Positions 45,443-55,565 are shown, counted from the stretch's first letter. The stretch: DNA of 64,000 nucleotides from Bartonella rattimassiliensis 15908 (GCF_000278215.1 NZ_JH725068.1:101303-165302); one strand, 5' to 3'. Notes: generated by a model not told the origin, from the sequence alone. Made by a program: numbers and translations.

Positions 45443-46819
45443 ATGACTGACATTAAAACGGTCTTCGACTTCAAAAATTTTTCCCCTGAAGCTTTCGCTG
45501 AAAAATTACAAAATCAGCATTTTGCAGACTCTATTGATATCATCAATGATCTCGATATCATGGAACGTATAACTATTCTTAGTCTTTTGCCTCTTGAGTA
45601 TGTTATCGAACTTTTTGATAAACCAGAACTTGAGAACCCTGCTGCTATCCTAGAACTTCTTCCTATAAATCGTGCTGTTGAAATTCTTGATGGTATGTCT
45701 GCAGATGCTGCTGCAGACGTTTTTCAAGAAATAGATAAAGAAACCCGCACACGGCTTTATGCCTTGCTGAAACCCTTAACGCGCGCTGAACTTAAAAAAC
45801 TCACCAGTTATCCTGATCATACAGCAGGAGCACTGATGACAACAGAGTTTATAGCGGTTCCTTCAAATTGGACCATAAAAAAAACTTTAGAGCACATTCG
45901 TGAAGTCGAGCGGACACGTGAAACCGTTTATACCAGCTATGTAATTGACCCCAAAACAGGCACTCTTCTCAAAGCCGTTTCACTGCGTAATCTCATTCTT
46001 GCTTCACCTGATGAGCAAATTCTTAATGTCCCTACCCATGACTCACCTATTACAATATCGCCCTTCACAGATCATGAGGATATCGCACGCCTTTTCCAAC
46101 GCCATGACCTTCTCTCTGTACCTGTTGTTGATGAAAATAATCATGTCATTGGCATTGTAACCGTTGATGACGTGCTTGACACTATGGTCGATGAGATGAG
46201 TGAAGATGCCTATAAATTTGGAGGTATGGAAGCGCTTAATAAGCCCTATATGCAAATCAAATTTCCTGAAATGATGAAAAAACGCGGTGGCTGGCTTGCT
46301 TTACTCTTTATCGGTGAGATGCTGACAGCAAGCGCTATGCAATATTTCGAAACAGAACTCGAAAAAGCGATTATTCTTACACTATTCATTCCGCTCATTA
46401 TGAGTTCAGGAGGAAATTCCGGCTCACAGGCTACATCTCTTATTATCCGTGCATTGGCTTTACGTGAACTCACGCTGAAAGACTGGTGGAAAGTTATCAT
46501 TCGTGAAATTCCAACAGGACTATCCCTTGGTCTCTTACTTGGAATTATTGGCATTATGCGTATCACTCTTTGGCAACAACTCGGTATCTACGACTATGGC
46601 CAACATTGGATTGCTGTTTCAACAACAGTGGGTATAGCTTTAATTGGCATCGTTACCTTCGGTTCTCTCTCTGGGTCGATGCTGCCTTTTATCCTAAAAG
46701 GTTTAAAATTTGATCCAGCAAGTGCTTCTGCTCCTTTTGTGGCAACTTTAGTAGATGTCATGGGCATTATAATCTATTTTTCTGTAGCTTCCCTCATTTT
46801 ATCAGGAACTCTTCTTTAA
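45443..46819 (+). CDS. mgtE: Magnesium transporter MgtE
   Basis: Magnesium channel of the inner membrane. The N-terminal helical domain (about 1-135, many acidic residues) is followed by two CBS domains (about 140-260, GIVTVDDVLDTMVDEM), then the plug helix and five membrane segments (about 290-458). The selectivity region PLIMSSGGNSGSQATSL is intact, as is PFILKGLKFDPASASAPFVATLVD. AGGAGG precedes the ATG. Length 458 is complete. Monocistronic, followed by an AT-rich hairpin. Confidence 0.95.
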   Translation: MTDIKTVFDFKNFSPEAFAEKLQNQHFADSIDIINDLDIMERITILSLLPLEYVIELFDKPELENPAAILELLPINRAVEILDGMSADAAADVFQEIDKETRTRLYALLKPLTRAELKKLTSYPDHTAGALMTTEFIAVPSNWTIKKTLEHIREVERTRETVYTSYVIDPKTGTLLKAVSLRNLILASPDEQILNVPTHDSPITISPFTDHEDIARLFQRHDLLSVPVVDENNHVIGIVTVDDVLDTMVDEMSEDAYKFGGMEALNKPYMQIKFPEMMKKRGGWLALLFIGEMLTASAMQYFETELEKAIILTLFIPLIMSSGGNSGSQATSLIIRALALRELTLKDWWKVIIREIPTGLSLGLLLGIIGIMRITLWQQLGIYDYGQHWIAVSTTVGIALIGIVTFGSLSGSMLPFILKGLKFDPASASAPFVATLVDVMGIIIYFSVASLILSGTLL

Positions 46820-46847
46820 GCATGTGAAGTAAAAATGCATTTTTATG

Positions 46848-46878
46848 AAAAAATCTTGTCATATAACCTAAGATTTTT
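46848..46878 (+). terminator. AT-rich hairpin terminator downstream of mgtE
   Basis: AAAAATCTT (46849-46857) pairs perfectly with AAGATTTTT (46870-46878), 30 bases after mgtE. The right arm itself ends in five T, the usual form for a weak intrinsic terminator. A second palindrome, AAAAATGCATTTTT, lies just before it at 46831-46844. Confidence 0.5.
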
Positions 46879-47231
46879 CCATAAGAAAATAAGCTCTATT
46901 ATTTGTTTTCTAGCACACCGCTTCATAGGCAATATATTGTTTTATAATGGTAATTCATATATTTCTATAGTGAATAATAACGGTGAATACTGTGAGATGA
47001 TCCTATCATAAACCTTCTCATATAAAATTAATTAAAGCTATCTTTTTGCATATCTAAAATAAAACTAAAAATAATGGAAAAGATGAGAATTTTCCTTCGA
47101 GTCCCGAATATCCTTTCTAAATAAAATTGTATTCCAGTTTCATAAATAAATCAAACAGATATACGCAATACTCTTACTCCAATCTGTCAGACAAAATTTA
47201 AAACTTCTTATAAAGTTCTTAATCGTTTAAT
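46879..47231. other. Gene-free stretch downstream of mgtE
   Basis: AT-rich, with stops in all frames and nothing recognised. It leads into the possible gene remnant that follows. Confidence 0.35.
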
Positions 47232-47666
47232 ATTGATCTCAAATATGCGGTTGTATTAGATTTACATGTTAATTTACATGCTCCCCAAAAAGCAAAAGCT
47301 TTATTAGAATAAAAATTTCATAAAGCTGGCGATATTCGGCACAGATTGAAAGATATTCCAGATTTTTATCAATCCTTTGCAAAATAAAAAATATAACGCT
47401 ATTAGCTTTACATTTACTTATCCTTACAGACGTTCATATAAATTTCTCACGTCTATTCATAAAAATCACATTGATGATGATTTATGGACACTTTTTGGCT
47501 CGAGAATAACCTATATCCGTACTATAAAAGTTCTTCTATGAAACTGCACCAATCGATGCTCAATAGAGCATTAAAAACTTGGATGAATCGTTTTGCCATA
47601 AAAATATTACCTCCATCTTTCAATATTATAAAAAAACATGTACAAGACTTTTTAATCGTCAGGTAA
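47232..47666 (+). pseudogene. Possible decayed coding region before typA
   Basis: One frame from 47232 reads protein-like for 51 codons with a single internal TAA (YAVVLDLHVNLHAPQKA, stop, KFHKAGDIRHRLKDIPDFY). It is followed in other frames by FTYPYRRSYKFLTSIHKN and by an ORF (47484-47666) containing HQSMLNRALKTWMNRFAIK. Codon composition looks coding-like compared with the flanks, but I recognise no family. It may be the remains of one gene broken by stops and shifts. Confidence 0.3.
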
Positions 47667-47727
47667 AGAATGTAAAAACTTTGCCGCAAATGAAATTTCA
47701 TTAAACGAAAAGAAAAGAAGAAAATTT

Positions 47728-49554
47728 ATGCAATTGCGTAACATTGCCATCATTGCCCACGTTGACCATGGAAAAACAACGCTTGTAGATGGACTTCTCA
47801 AGCAATCAGGAAACTTCCGTGACAATCAGCGTACAAGTGAACGTATGATGGATTCAAATGATATTGAAAAAGAACGTGGAATTACAATTCTAGCGAAAGT
47901 GACATCTGTTGTTTGGAAAGATACTCGAGTTAACATTGTTGATACACCAGGACATGCCGATTTTGGTGGAGAAGTTGAACGTATTCTAAACATGGTTGAT
48001 GGAGCAATCGTACTCGTTGATGCTGCTGAAGGACCAATGCCACAAACAAAATTCGTCGTTGGTAAAGCCCTGAAAGTAGGATTACGCCCTATTGTTGCTA
48101 TTAATAAAATTGACCGACCTGATGCACGCGTTGATGAAGTTATTAATGAGGTCTTTGACCTTTTCGCCGCTCTTGATGCGACCGATGAACAGCTTGATTT
48201 TCCTGTTCTTTATGGTTCAGGACGCGATGGATGGATGGCTGAAGCCCCTGAAGGACCAAAAGATCAAGGACTGGGGCCTTTATTTGATCTTGTGACACGA
48301 CATGTTCCTCATCCTAGTGTAGCAGAAGGACCATTCTGCATGATTGGAACTATTCTTGAAGCAGATCCGTTTTTGGGACGAATTATTACAGGGCGTATTC
48401 ATTCTGGCTCTTTAAAACCCAATCAAAATGTCAAGGTTCTTGGACAAGATGGAAAACTTTTAGAAACTGGGCGTATTTCAAAAATTTTAGCATTTCGTGG
48501 TCTAGAACGGCAATCTATTGAAGAAGGAAATGCTGGTGATATTGTTGCGATTGCTGGTCTACAAAAAGGTACCGTTGCTGATACTTTCTGTGATCCTACT
48601 GTTAATGAACCCCTTATTGCCCAACCCATTGATCCTCCGACTGTTACGATGAGTTTTCTCGTTAACGATAGTCCCCTTGCAGGAACTGAAGGAGATAAAG
48701 TGACAAGCCGTGTCATCCGTGACCGTTTGTTAAAAGAAGCAGAAGGCAATGTTGCTCTTAAAATTGAAGAATCAGCCGATAAAGATTCTTTCTACGTCTC
48801 AGGACGAGGAGAACTACAACTTGCAGTTCTTATTGAAAATATGCGCCGCGAAGGATTTGAGCTTAGTGTTTCACGTCCACGTGTTGTGATGCAAAAAGAT
48901 GAAAGTGGAATAACTCTCGAGCCAATTGAAGAAGTTGTTATCGATGTTGATGAAGAATATTCTGGTTCTGTTGTACAAAAAATGTCTGAACGTAAAGGCC
49001 AAATGGTGGAATTACGTCCTTCTGGAGGTAATCGTGTCCGCCTTATTTTTTACGCGCCTACTCGAGGACTCATTGGTTATCAATCTGAACTTTTAACGGA
49101 TACACGTGGTACAGCAATTATGAATCGCCTTTTCCATGCTTATGAACCTTATAAAGGAGATATTGCTGGTCGTGTTAATGGTGTTATGATTTCAAATGAT
49201 AATGGTGAATCTGTTGCCTATGCTCTTTTTAATCTTGAAGATCGTGGACATATGATTATTGATGCAGGTGTAAAGGTCTATCAGGGTATGATTATTGGTA
49301 TCCACTCACGGAATAATGATTTAGAAGTCAATGTGTTAAAAGGAAAAAAACTCACTAATATGCGTGCTTCCGGAAAAGATGAAGCCATAAAGTTAACCCC
49401 TCCCATTAAAATGACATTAGAACGTGCCTTATCGTGGATACAAGATGATGAGCTTGTAGAAGTAACTCCTAAAAATATTCGTCTCCGTAAACTCTATCTT
49501 GATCCCAATGAACGTAAACGTTTCGAAAAAACACTTACAACAATTTCAAGCTAA
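47728..49554 (+). CDS. typA: Ribosome-associated GTPase TypA/BipA
   Basis: A translational GTPase related to EF-G that assists ribosome assembly and stress adaptation. G1 is AHVDHGKTT at about 10-18, the switch has ERGITIL, G3 is [11 protein letters not shown] and G4 is NKID. Domain II, the EF-G-like domains and the BipA-specific C-terminal domain ([22 protein letters not shown]) are complete at 608 residues. A purine-rich stretch (AAGAAGAAAA) precedes the ATG. ppa follows after 68 bases. Confidence 0.97.
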   Translation: MQLRNIAIIAHVDHGKTTLVDGLLKQSGNFRDNQRTSERMMDSNDIEKERGITILAKVTSVVWKDTRVNIVDTPGHADFGGEVERILNMVDGAIVLVDAAEGPMPQTKFVVGKALKVGLRPIVAINKIDRPDARVDEVINEVFDLFAALDATDEQLDFPVLYGSGRDGWMAEAPEGPKDQGLGPLFDLVTRHVPHPSVAEGPFCMIGTILEADPFLGRIITGRIHSGSLKPNQNVKVLGQDGKLLETGRISKILAFRGLERQSIEEGNAGDIVAIAGLQKGTVADTFCDPTVNEPLIAQPIDPPTVTMSFLVNDSPLAGTEGDKVTSRVIRDRLLKEAEGNVALKIEESADKDSFYVSGRGELQLAVLIENMRREGFELSVSRPRVVMQKDESGITLEPIEEVVIDVDEEYSGSVVQKMSERKGQMVELRPSGGNRVRLIFYAPTRGLIGYQSELLTDTRGTAIMNRLFHAYEPYKGDIAGRVNGVMISNDNGESVAYALFNLEDRGHMIIDAGVKVYQGMIIGIHSRNNDLEVNVLKGKKLTNMRASGKDEAIKLTPPIKMTLERALSWIQDDELVEVTPKNIRLRKLYLDPNERKRFEKTLTTISS

Positions 49555-49622
49555 TTTTATAATCTCTTTAGTATAATATTTGATTGTATTGAGCCTCACT
49601 CTATCTTAGAAAGGATATCTCT

Positions 49623-50183
49623 ATGAATATTAAGGAAATACCCGTAGGCAAAAATCCACCAGAAGATATTAATGTTATTGTGGAAGTCTCTCTTGGTGGT
49701 CAACCAATAAAATATGAAATGGATAAAAAGTCGGGTGCATTATTTGTTGACCGTTTTCTTCATACATCAATGGTTTATCCTGGAAATTATGGTTTTATCC
49801 CTCATACACTTTCAGATGATGGCGATCCTATTGATGTCCTTATCTGTAATACCCGTCCACTTATGCCTGGTTGTGTTATCAATGTTCGCCCCATCGGGGT
49901 TCTGATGATGGAAGATGATGGTGGTAAAGATGAAAAAATTATTGCCATTCCTACTCCAAAATTAACAAAACGCTATATCAATATTCATGAATACACAGAT
50001 CTTCCTGAAATTACACTCAAACAAATTGAACATTTCTTCCAATATTACAAAGATCTAGAACCTGGAAAATGGACAAAAATTGAAGGGTGGCGTGATAAAA
50101 ACTTTGCTCATGAATTGATTAAGCAAGCTGTTGAGTGCAATAAAAAATGTAATGATTTTAATAAGATAAAGCCTACTTTATAG
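49623..50183 (+). CDS. ppa: Inorganic pyrophosphatase, family I
   Basis: Hydrolyses pyrophosphate, pulling biosynthetic reactions forward. The metal-binding signature DDGDPIDVL is at about residues 60-68, with NYGFIPHTL before it and [13 protein letters not shown] near the end. Length 186, slightly longer than the usual 175 because of a C-terminal tail. AAAGGATAT precedes the ATG. Its stop codon lies inside its own terminator hairpin. Confidence 0.96.
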   Translation: MNIKEIPVGKNPPEDINVIVEVSLGGQPIKYEMDKKSGALFVDRFLHTSMVYPGNYGFIPHTLSDDGDPIDVLICNTRPLMPGCVINVRPIGVLMMEDDGGKDEKIIAIPTPKLTKRYINIHEYTDLPEITLKQIEHFFQYYKDLEPGKWTKIEGWRDKNFAHELIKQAVECNKKCNDFNKIKPTL

Positions 50184-50201
50184 GCTTTATTATTTATTTT
50201 T
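50166..50201 (+). terminator. Intrinsic terminator overlapping the ppa stop codon
   Basis: ATAAAGCCTA (50166-50175), loop CTTTA, TAGGCTTTAT (50181-50190): a perfect 10-base stem followed by TATTTATTTTT. The TAG stop of ppa is the first three bases of the right arm. The convergent DUF167 gene ends at 50190, so the two genes share the space. Confidence 0.85.
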
Positions 50202-50516
50202 CTGCGAAATACAATCTGTGAAGGATTGCCATATTTGCTTTAACTCTTCTAAATGTGTTGAAAAATAAAGTTGTTTGTAGCGAGATGTTGTACCGTTTTT
50301 CAGCGTAATAGAAGAAGATGGAATTTTCCACTGCTTCGCAAGAAATTTAATGAGCGCTTTATTGGCTTTTCCATCTTCAGGAACAGCGCGAAGGTGGATA
50401 ATCAAATATCGTTTCTCACCATCTCTACATTCAATCCCTATTATTTTATCAACAGATGATTTTGGAATGAGGTATATAAACAAAACCACACCATTTTTAT
50501 CAACTTGATAAAACAT
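50190..50516 (-). CDS. DUF167 (YggU family) protein
   Basis: A small protein of unknown function, conserved across bacteria and archaea. The 108 residues include IYLIPKSSVDKIIGIE, the family core LRAVPEDGKANKALIKFLAKQW and SSSITLKNGTTSRYKQL. It lies 22 bases after yggT on the same strand, a common neighbourhood of this family. The gene ends inside the ppa terminator. Confidence 0.88.
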   Translation of the reverse strand: MFYQVDKNGVVLFIYLIPKSSVDKIIGIECRDGEKRYLIIHLRAVPEDGKANKALIKFLAKQWKIPSSSITLKNGTTSRYKQLYFSTHLEELKQIWQSFTDCISQKNK

Positions 50517-50538
50517 GTATTCGCCTTAAGTAATGTCT

Positions 50539-50832
50539 CTATAAATACATGCCTTCGTAAGCATGCCACATGAAGGTACGAATAAAATAAATAATAATGA
50601 ACACTACAATAGGCGAAATATCAATTGTTCCCAAATTTGGTAAAATCCGTCGGATACGACTTAAAACGGGATTTGTAAGACTATATAGAAAATTTTCTAT
50701 CAAAATAACAAAGCGATTACGCGGATTTATGATATTAAAAACATAAAGCCAAGAAAAAATGACACTGGCAATTAAAATATCAATATAAATATTAAAAATT
50801 AAATCAATTGCTCGGAGCAATGCATAAATCAT
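50539..50832 (-). CDS. YggT family membrane protein
   Basis: A 97-residue inner-membrane protein with two hydrophobic segments (about 8-33 and 72-92) and the family motifs [20 protein letters not shown] and [19 protein letters not shown]. YggT proteins are linked to osmotic stress tolerance and often sit near DUF167 genes, as here. Confidence 0.9.
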   Translation of the reverse strand: MIYALLRAIDLIFNIYIDILIASVIFSWLYVFNIINPRNRFVILIENFLYSLTNPVLSRIRRILPNLGTIDISPIVVFIIIYFIRTFMWHAYEGMYL

Positions 50833-51142
50833 GCGTTATCCCTTTCAATCAAGGAAACAGAAGAACGTAAAAAAGCCTTCTCAACGTAAGTCTGTATGTC
50901 AAATAATGGTTTTACACTTTAATATTCTTTTCTTGAATAAAAACCAAATATCCAAATTTTTCATCTCTCTATTTAATGATGATGAAGCTAGAAAAAATAT
51001 TAAAATTAAAAACAGCGCGTTAAAATAGAAGAAATGACAAACACTCTGAGGGCCTTAAAAGCTCTCAATATTGCTTATAGAATTAATTTAAAATCTTATC
51101 ATTTTAATTATCAATATATAAAAATATAAAAAAGTACACCCT
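50833..51142. other. 310-base gene-free stretch between yggT and ialB
   Basis: No convincing gene. A weak hairpin GAGGGC/GCTCTC is near 51044-51062, and the ialB terminator follows. A 65-codon plus-strand ORF at 50831 overlaps the yggT start and looks spurious. Confidence 0.35.
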
Positions 51143-51163
51143 AAAAACGGCCTTAAAAGGCCG
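51143..51163 (-). terminator. Intrinsic terminator of ialB
   Basis: In the minus-strand transcript the GC-rich stem CGGCCT/AGGCCG with a short TTAA-type loop is followed by TTTTTAG. It lies 20 bases after the ialB stop codon. Confidence 0.8.
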
Positions 51164-51182
51164 CTCTTATTGTATTTTTAAA

Positions 51183-51743
51183 TTATTTCTGCAAAGCAGT
51201 TAAACGATTAAGAGCATTGCTAAAACCATTCAGTTGAATAAATAAATCATTTAAAGGTGGTTCACCTGCTGCAGCAACTGTCATCGCCAACTTTAATTGC
51301 TTTCCTGCACGTAAAGCTGCTATATGACTTTTATCAAAAATGACTGGCACCATGCAACCTGCTGGTACACAAGTCCTTATACCAGTTTCAATAACAGCTT
51401 TTCCTTCATCAACTTGTAAAAGAACAGGTTTAGAAACCAAAATACCAAAAGGAACAGTTAAACTACCTGATAAAACACCTTCAGCATCGAGAATAAGACT
51501 CATAGCCACAACAACACGTCCTTGATCATTCATTTCTTGACGGTGCATAAAGCAAACTTTTTTTCCTTCTTGTATACCACAGCTAATGGTCCACAAGCCA
51601 TAGGTTTCAGTCAAAGAAGACGCACCATTGGGCAATGTAGCTGCCACTGGCTTGCTTGCTGCTGGCTTTGAATCTGAAGCAAATACAACAGATGAGATAC
51701 TCAAAAAAGTACAAACTATCAGTAAATTAAATAACTTTTTCAT
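51183..51743 (-). CDS. ialB: Invasion-associated locus B protein IalB
   Basis: An exported protein of the IalB family, known in Bartonella bacilliformis as part of the two-gene locus that confers erythrocyte invasion. The signal peptide is cut near SVVFA-SD (residue 23). The mature domain has GLWTISCGIQEGKKVCFMHRQ and TGIRTCVPAGCMVPVIFD, with four cysteines in two pairs likely bridged. Length 186. It follows ialA after 100 bases on the same strand and ends in a strong terminator. Envelope location is from the family; the mechanism is not known. Confidence 0.94.
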   Translation of the reverse strand: MKKLFNLLIVCTFLSISSVVFASDSKPAASKPVAATLPNGASSLTETYGLWTISCGIQEGKKVCFMHRQEMNDQGRVVVAMSLILDAEGVLSGSLTVPFGILVSKPVLLQVDEGKAVIETGIRTCVPAGCMVPVIFDKSHIAALRAGKQLKLAMTVAAAGEPPLNDLFIQLNGFSNALNRLTALQK

Positions 51744-51843
51744 TTTATATTCCTGTTCTTTACATAAAAGAGAAACGTGTTTATTATTTATATTATAATA
51801 TGAAGCATCTTAATAAAAAAGCTTTCTTATAATTATATAGCTT

Positions 51844-52365
51844 TTATAATGATCCAAGGCTACCTCGAAATTCGCTGACAATTTTCATATAAACATGCTT
51901 TTTAAAAGAGACAACAATCAAAGGAAGGTTTTCTAGATCTATCCATTTCCATTGATCAAACTCCGCTTTATTGCCATTTGGCGGTGGATTAATTGCAATT
52001 TCACAAATCTCTCCCGTAAACTGGAAAGCAAACCATTTTTGCATTTGCCCACGATATTTGTTGCTTAATGTGCTTCCAACAAGTTCTTGTGGAAAATCAT
52101 AATAAAACCAATTTTGTGATTCTTTAATAAACTTTACAGATTGAATACCCGTTTCTTCATAAAGTTCACGATATGCTGCATCTAATGGTTTTTCATCAGC
52201 ATCAATCCCTCCTTGAGGAAGCTGCCAACGATGAGACATCTCAACACCTGCATGAACAGGCGCTATTAAACGACGCCCCACCCAAACTTTACCCTCATGA
52301 TTAAAGACAACAATCCCAACACATTTACGATAAGGAAGAATCTTTAAATTAATACCTGCATCCAT
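51844..52365 (-). CDS. ialA: IalA / RNA pyrophosphohydrolase (Nudix, RppH/NudH)
   Basis: A Nudix enzyme acting on dinucleoside polyphosphates, and in E. coli RppH on 5'-triphosphorylated RNA. The Nudix box is GGIDADEKPLDAAYRELYEETG, split here as GGIDADEKPLDAAY and RELYEETG. WQLPQGG before it and the C-terminal EFDQWKWIDLENLP are RppH hallmarks. Length 173. It lies 39 bases after ctpA and 100 before ialB, the classic Bartonella invasion locus order. Also called rppH or nudH. Confidence 0.95.
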   Translation of the reverse strand: MDAGINLKILPYRKCVGIVVFNHEGKVWVGRRLIAPVHAGVEMSHRWQLPQGGIDADEKPLDAAYRELYEETGIQSVKFIKESQNWFYYDFPQELVGSTLSNKYRGQMQKWFAFQFTGEICEIAINPPPNGNKAEFDQWKWIDLENLPLIVVSFKKHVYMKIVSEFRGSLGSL

Positions 52366-52404
52366 TTAATATTCCTCAAACGCGCAAGCTATGGATCTCA
52401 TTTC

Positions 52405-53715
52405 TCACTTTAATACATCCTTATTAGGATCAGGTGGAAATGCTGCATTGGCCATTTCACCTCGTAACAATTTATAAGCCTCATTCAATTGAATATCATC
52501 CTTAGGATCTTTCGGAACAAAAGCAGCTGAACCAGATCCTTTATTACTTTCTCGTTTTCCTTTGATATGTCCTTTTAATGCAGACTCACCAACTTTTACA
52601 TCATAACCCTTATATTTTTCAGGAAGTGGTTGCTCTACAATAATATCAGGTGTGATTCCTGTTCCTTGAATAGACGTACCAGATGGCGTGTAATAAAGTG
52701 CTGTTGTTAAGCGTAAAGCCCCATTTTCACCCAAAGGAATAATTGTTTGAACAGACCCTTTACCAAAAGACTGCGTCCCTAAAATTGTTGCACGACGATG
52801 ATCTTGTAGTGCACCTGCAACAATTTCAGAAGCACTTGCCGAACCACCATTAATGAGGACAATGAGCGGTTTTCCATTAGTGACATCACCTGGTTTCGCA
52901 TCAAATCTTGTCACATCACTCTTTTTACGTCCACGAGTCGACACAATCTCACCTTTATTGAGAAAAGCACTCGAAACATTAACAGCTTGATCTAAAAGCC
53001 CACCAGGATTAAGCCGCAAATCAAGAACGTAACCTTTTAGCTTATCTTCAGGAATTTGAGATTGAATATCTTTAATTGCCGCTAGAAGATTACCCAACGT
53101 TTGCTCAGAAAATTGGATAACTCTTAAATATCCAATATCGCCCTCAATGCGATATTTCACCGCTTTCACTTTGATAATATCACGAATAATTTTAACTTCA
53201 AATGGCTTATCAACACCAGAACGAATAATTGTTAAGGTAATGGGCGTTCCGGGAGCCCCTCGCATCTTATTAACAGCTTCATTCAATGTTTGACCATGCG
53301 TTTGTACATCATCAATTTTTGAAATCAGGTCTCCTGATAAAATACCTGCTTTTGAAGCAGGAGTATCATCCATCGGGGAAACAACTTTAAGTAAATTTTT
53401 CTCCATAGTGACCTCAATACCAAGACCGCCGAATTCTCCTTTCGTAGAATCACGCATATCTTTAGCTTCTTCAGCATTCAAATAAGATGAATGAGGATCA
53501 AGTGATGTGAGCATACCATTGATAGCATTCTCAATAAGCTTTTTATCATCTGGAACCGTCACGTATTGCACACGCACACGCTCAAATATATCGCCAAATA
53601 TGGCCAGCTGCTTATATGCATTACCTTCATTATTTGCAGCAACAGACTGCACCATAACCATTGAATAGGCGCCGAGCAATACCCCAGCGACCAAAAGAAT
53701 AACTTTACGAATCAT
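52405..53715 (-). CDS. ctpA: Carboxy-terminal processing protease CtpA (S41)
   Basis: A periplasmic serine protease that trims C-termini of envelope proteins. The signal anchor is at 1-27, the PDZ domain at about 95-175 (GGLGIEV, GILSGDLI), and the catalytic pair is Ser294 (GGSASASE) and Lys319 (SFGKGSVQ), spaced 25 residues as in E. coli Prc. Length 436. Its start overlaps the EnvC-like gene by 11 bases, so the two are coupled; EnvC-CtpA pairs are common in alphaproteobacteria. Confidence 0.95.
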   Translation of the reverse strand: MIRKVILLVAGVLLGAYSMVMVQSVAANNEGNAYKQLAIFGDIFERVRVQYVTVPDDKKLIENAINGMLTSLDPHSSYLNAEEAKDMRDSTKGEFGGLGIEVTMEKNLLKVVSPMDDTPASKAGILSGDLISKIDDVQTHGQTLNEAVNKMRGAPGTPITLTIIRSGVDKPFEVKIIRDIIKVKAVKYRIEGDIGYLRVIQFSEQTLGNLLAAIKDIQSQIPEDKLKGYVLDLRLNPGGLLDQAVNVSSAFLNKGEIVSTRGRKKSDVTRFDAKPGDVTNGKPLIVLINGGSASASEIVAGALQDHRRATILGTQSFGKGSVQTIIPLGENGALRLTTALYYTPSGTSIQGTGITPDIIVEQPLPEKYKGYDVKVGESALKGHIKGKRESNKGSGSAAFVPKDPKDDIQLNEAYKLLRGEMANAAFPPDPNKDVLK

Positions 53716-54985
53716 TTTGGTTCCTTCTCGTCTTTTCAGTCTGCCACCAAGGAGTTGGATTTACAGGTTTCCCCTGCTTTCTAAACTCAATGTAAAGCAT
53801 TGGAGCAGTTTTGCCTATATCCAATGCAACACTATTCGCAATAAATTGCATTCCCATCATACCTAGAGGCTCACCTGAAAGAACAAACTGCCCTTGTTTA
53901 ACATTAATTCTCGACATTCCAGTAAGAATGATATGATAGCCATTTCCAACATTGAGAATGATTAACTGTCCGTAAGAACGAAATGGCCCAGCAAAAGCAA
54001 TAAAAGCATCCGCAGGTGATATAATAATAGCTCCTGGCTCTGTTTCTATCATTTCACCAAAGCGCGTAATCTTCGAATTCTTATGAGAATATCGAATGCT
54101 TTTCCCTGAAACAGGGAAAAGTAGAGAACCTCTTCGGCTTTTAAAATTCGACTGCTCTAATAATTGTAAATTTTTCCGTACCTGTATTGATAAATCAGAG
54201 CTAAGTTTTGACTGACGATCAAGCTCTAAAATCAATTCCTCTAAAGACTGCGCTTCTTTAGCAAGAGCAATATTTTCTTGTTGCTGTTCTGTAAGTTCTT
54301 TTTCTGACTTTTTTTGTAATTTGTTTTTTTTGTCTAACAAAAGCTCTAAACGTTTTCGCTGCTCTGCTTGATTTTGCAGTTTCGTCTTTAATACCGTATA
54401 TTCCATAGTAATGGAATTGCTCAAATTGGTCAATTCCTTGAGTTTCTCTGTTAAATCTCGTGTTTTCTCGTGCATCTGAGGAATAACAGAGCCTAATAAA
54501 ATAGAACTACGCATAGAAGCCAATACATCCTCTGGCTGTATCATAAGAGCAGGAGGCGGATTTAATCCCATACGTTCTAAAATTGCGAGAACTTCCGCAA
54601 ATTCAGAGCGACGATTTTTTAAACTTTGATAGACTTGTACTTGCTTTTCTATCATTTTTTTTAGCTTTTCTTCCCTTTTAGCAATATCATTTGCTATTAT
54701 ACGTTCTTCTTTAGCAACCTTGATGAGTGCATCACTCAAAATACGTTGATCTTCTTTCAAATGCTCAACTTGATGCGTAAGAAAAGTAATTCGCTCATGC
54801 GAAATTGAAATATTTTGGCGAATTTCTTCCAAAGCTTTATGTGCCGTCGTACTACTCATTATATCTTCCGCATGCGATACAGAAAAACAAAAAAATATAC
54901 TCAAGAGTAGAATGACAAAGATCACACATTCCCCATATAAATATCGCATCTTTCTATGAAGAAGCTTTTTCATTTGCCCAATCAT
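53705..54985 (-). CDS. EnvC-like murein hydrolase activator (degenerate LytM/M23)
   Basis: Probably activates cell-wall amidases at division. A hydrophobic export signal is at about 18-38 (FVILLLSIFFCFSVSHA), long coiled coils at about 45-265, and a C-terminal LytM domain at about 300-420 (KQGKPVNPTPWWQ end). The zinc ligands HxxxD and HxH of active M23 peptidases are not visible: the second motif reads LYIEF as in E. coli EnvC (LYFEI), which is a non-catalytic activator. Start 54985 or 54973. Overlaps ctpA by 11 bases. Confidence 0.9.
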   Translation of the reverse strand: MIGQMKKLLHRKMRYLYGECVIFVILLLSIFFCFSVSHAEDIMSSTTAHKALEEIRQNISISHERITFLTHQVEHLKEDQRILSDALIKVAKEERIIANDIAKREEKLKKMIEKQVQVYQSLKNRRSEFAEVLAILERMGLNPPPALMIQPEDVLASMRSSILLGSVIPQMHEKTRDLTEKLKELTNLSNSITMEYTVLKTKLQNQAEQRKRLELLLDKKNKLQKKSEKELTEQQQENIALAKEAQSLEELILELDRQSKLSSDLSIQVRKNLQLLEQSNFKSRRGSLLFPVSGKSIRYSHKNSKITRFGEMIETEPGAIIISPADAFIAFAGPFRSYGQLIILNVGNGYHIILTGMSRINVKQGQFVLSGEPLGMMGMQFIANSVALDIGKTAPMLYIEFRKQGKPVNPTPWWQTEKTRRNQNDS

Positions 54986-55081
54986 TACACCTCATCGTAT
55001 ATATTAGAGATGCTTTAAACGATGTCGGCTAAAACAATATTAATAAATATATAAATAACTGCTAAAAATTGCACAAAAATA

Positions 55082-55564
55082 TTAAAAACGATGATATGGA
55101 TGGTGATTTGCAATTGTTACAGTGCGGTAAAGTTGTTCTGTAATAAGAATACGCGCAATTTGATGCGGCCATGTCATAAAACCAAAAGATAAAAGGAAAT
55201 TAGCACGATTTCTTATCCGTTCATGATGCCCATCAGGTCCCCCCAATGCAATGATGACATCTCTAATGCCCTCATCACGATAAAACCCCAATTTTTCAGC
55301 AAAAGCAGCTGAAGAAATCGACTCTCCACGCTCATCTAACACAATTAATTGACACTTTTCAGGTAAAAATTCAATAAGCCTATTCCCCTCTTCCTCCATG
55401 CGTTGATACGCTGTTTGAGCACGACTTTCTGGTATTTCGTGTAACTTTTTAAAATGAAATCCTACAATACCAGAACTTTTAGAAAAACGATCCAAATAAT
55501 GTTGAACCAATTTCTGTTCTGCTCCACTTTTCATACGACCAACCGCAAAAATAGAAATTTGCAT
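55082..55564 (-). CDS. rlmH: 23S rRNA (pseudouridine-1915) N3-methyltransferase
   Basis: A SPOUT methyltransferase that modifies pseudouridine 1915 in 23S rRNA. The knotted SAM site is ALGGPDGHHERIRNRANFLLSFG, in two parts here ALGGPDGHHE and LLSFGFMTWPHQ, and the end RTVTIANHHPYHRF is diagnostic. Length 160. It starts one base after rsfS ends, a pairing conserved in most bacteria. Confidence 0.96.
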   Translation of the reverse strand: MQISIFAVGRMKSGAEQKLVQHYLDRFSKSSGIVGFHFKKLHEIPESRAQTAYQRMEEEGNRLIEFLPEKCQLIVLDERGESISSAAFAEKLGFYRDEGIRDVIIALGGPDGHHERIRNRANFLLSFGFMTWPHQIARILITEQLYRTVTIANHHPYHRF

Positions 55565-55565
55565 T

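Noticed and set aside
50831..51028. 65-codon basic plus-strand ORF divergent from yggT
   Set aside because: It overlaps the yggT start codon. The Lys/Asn/Phe-rich translation looks like AT-rich noise.
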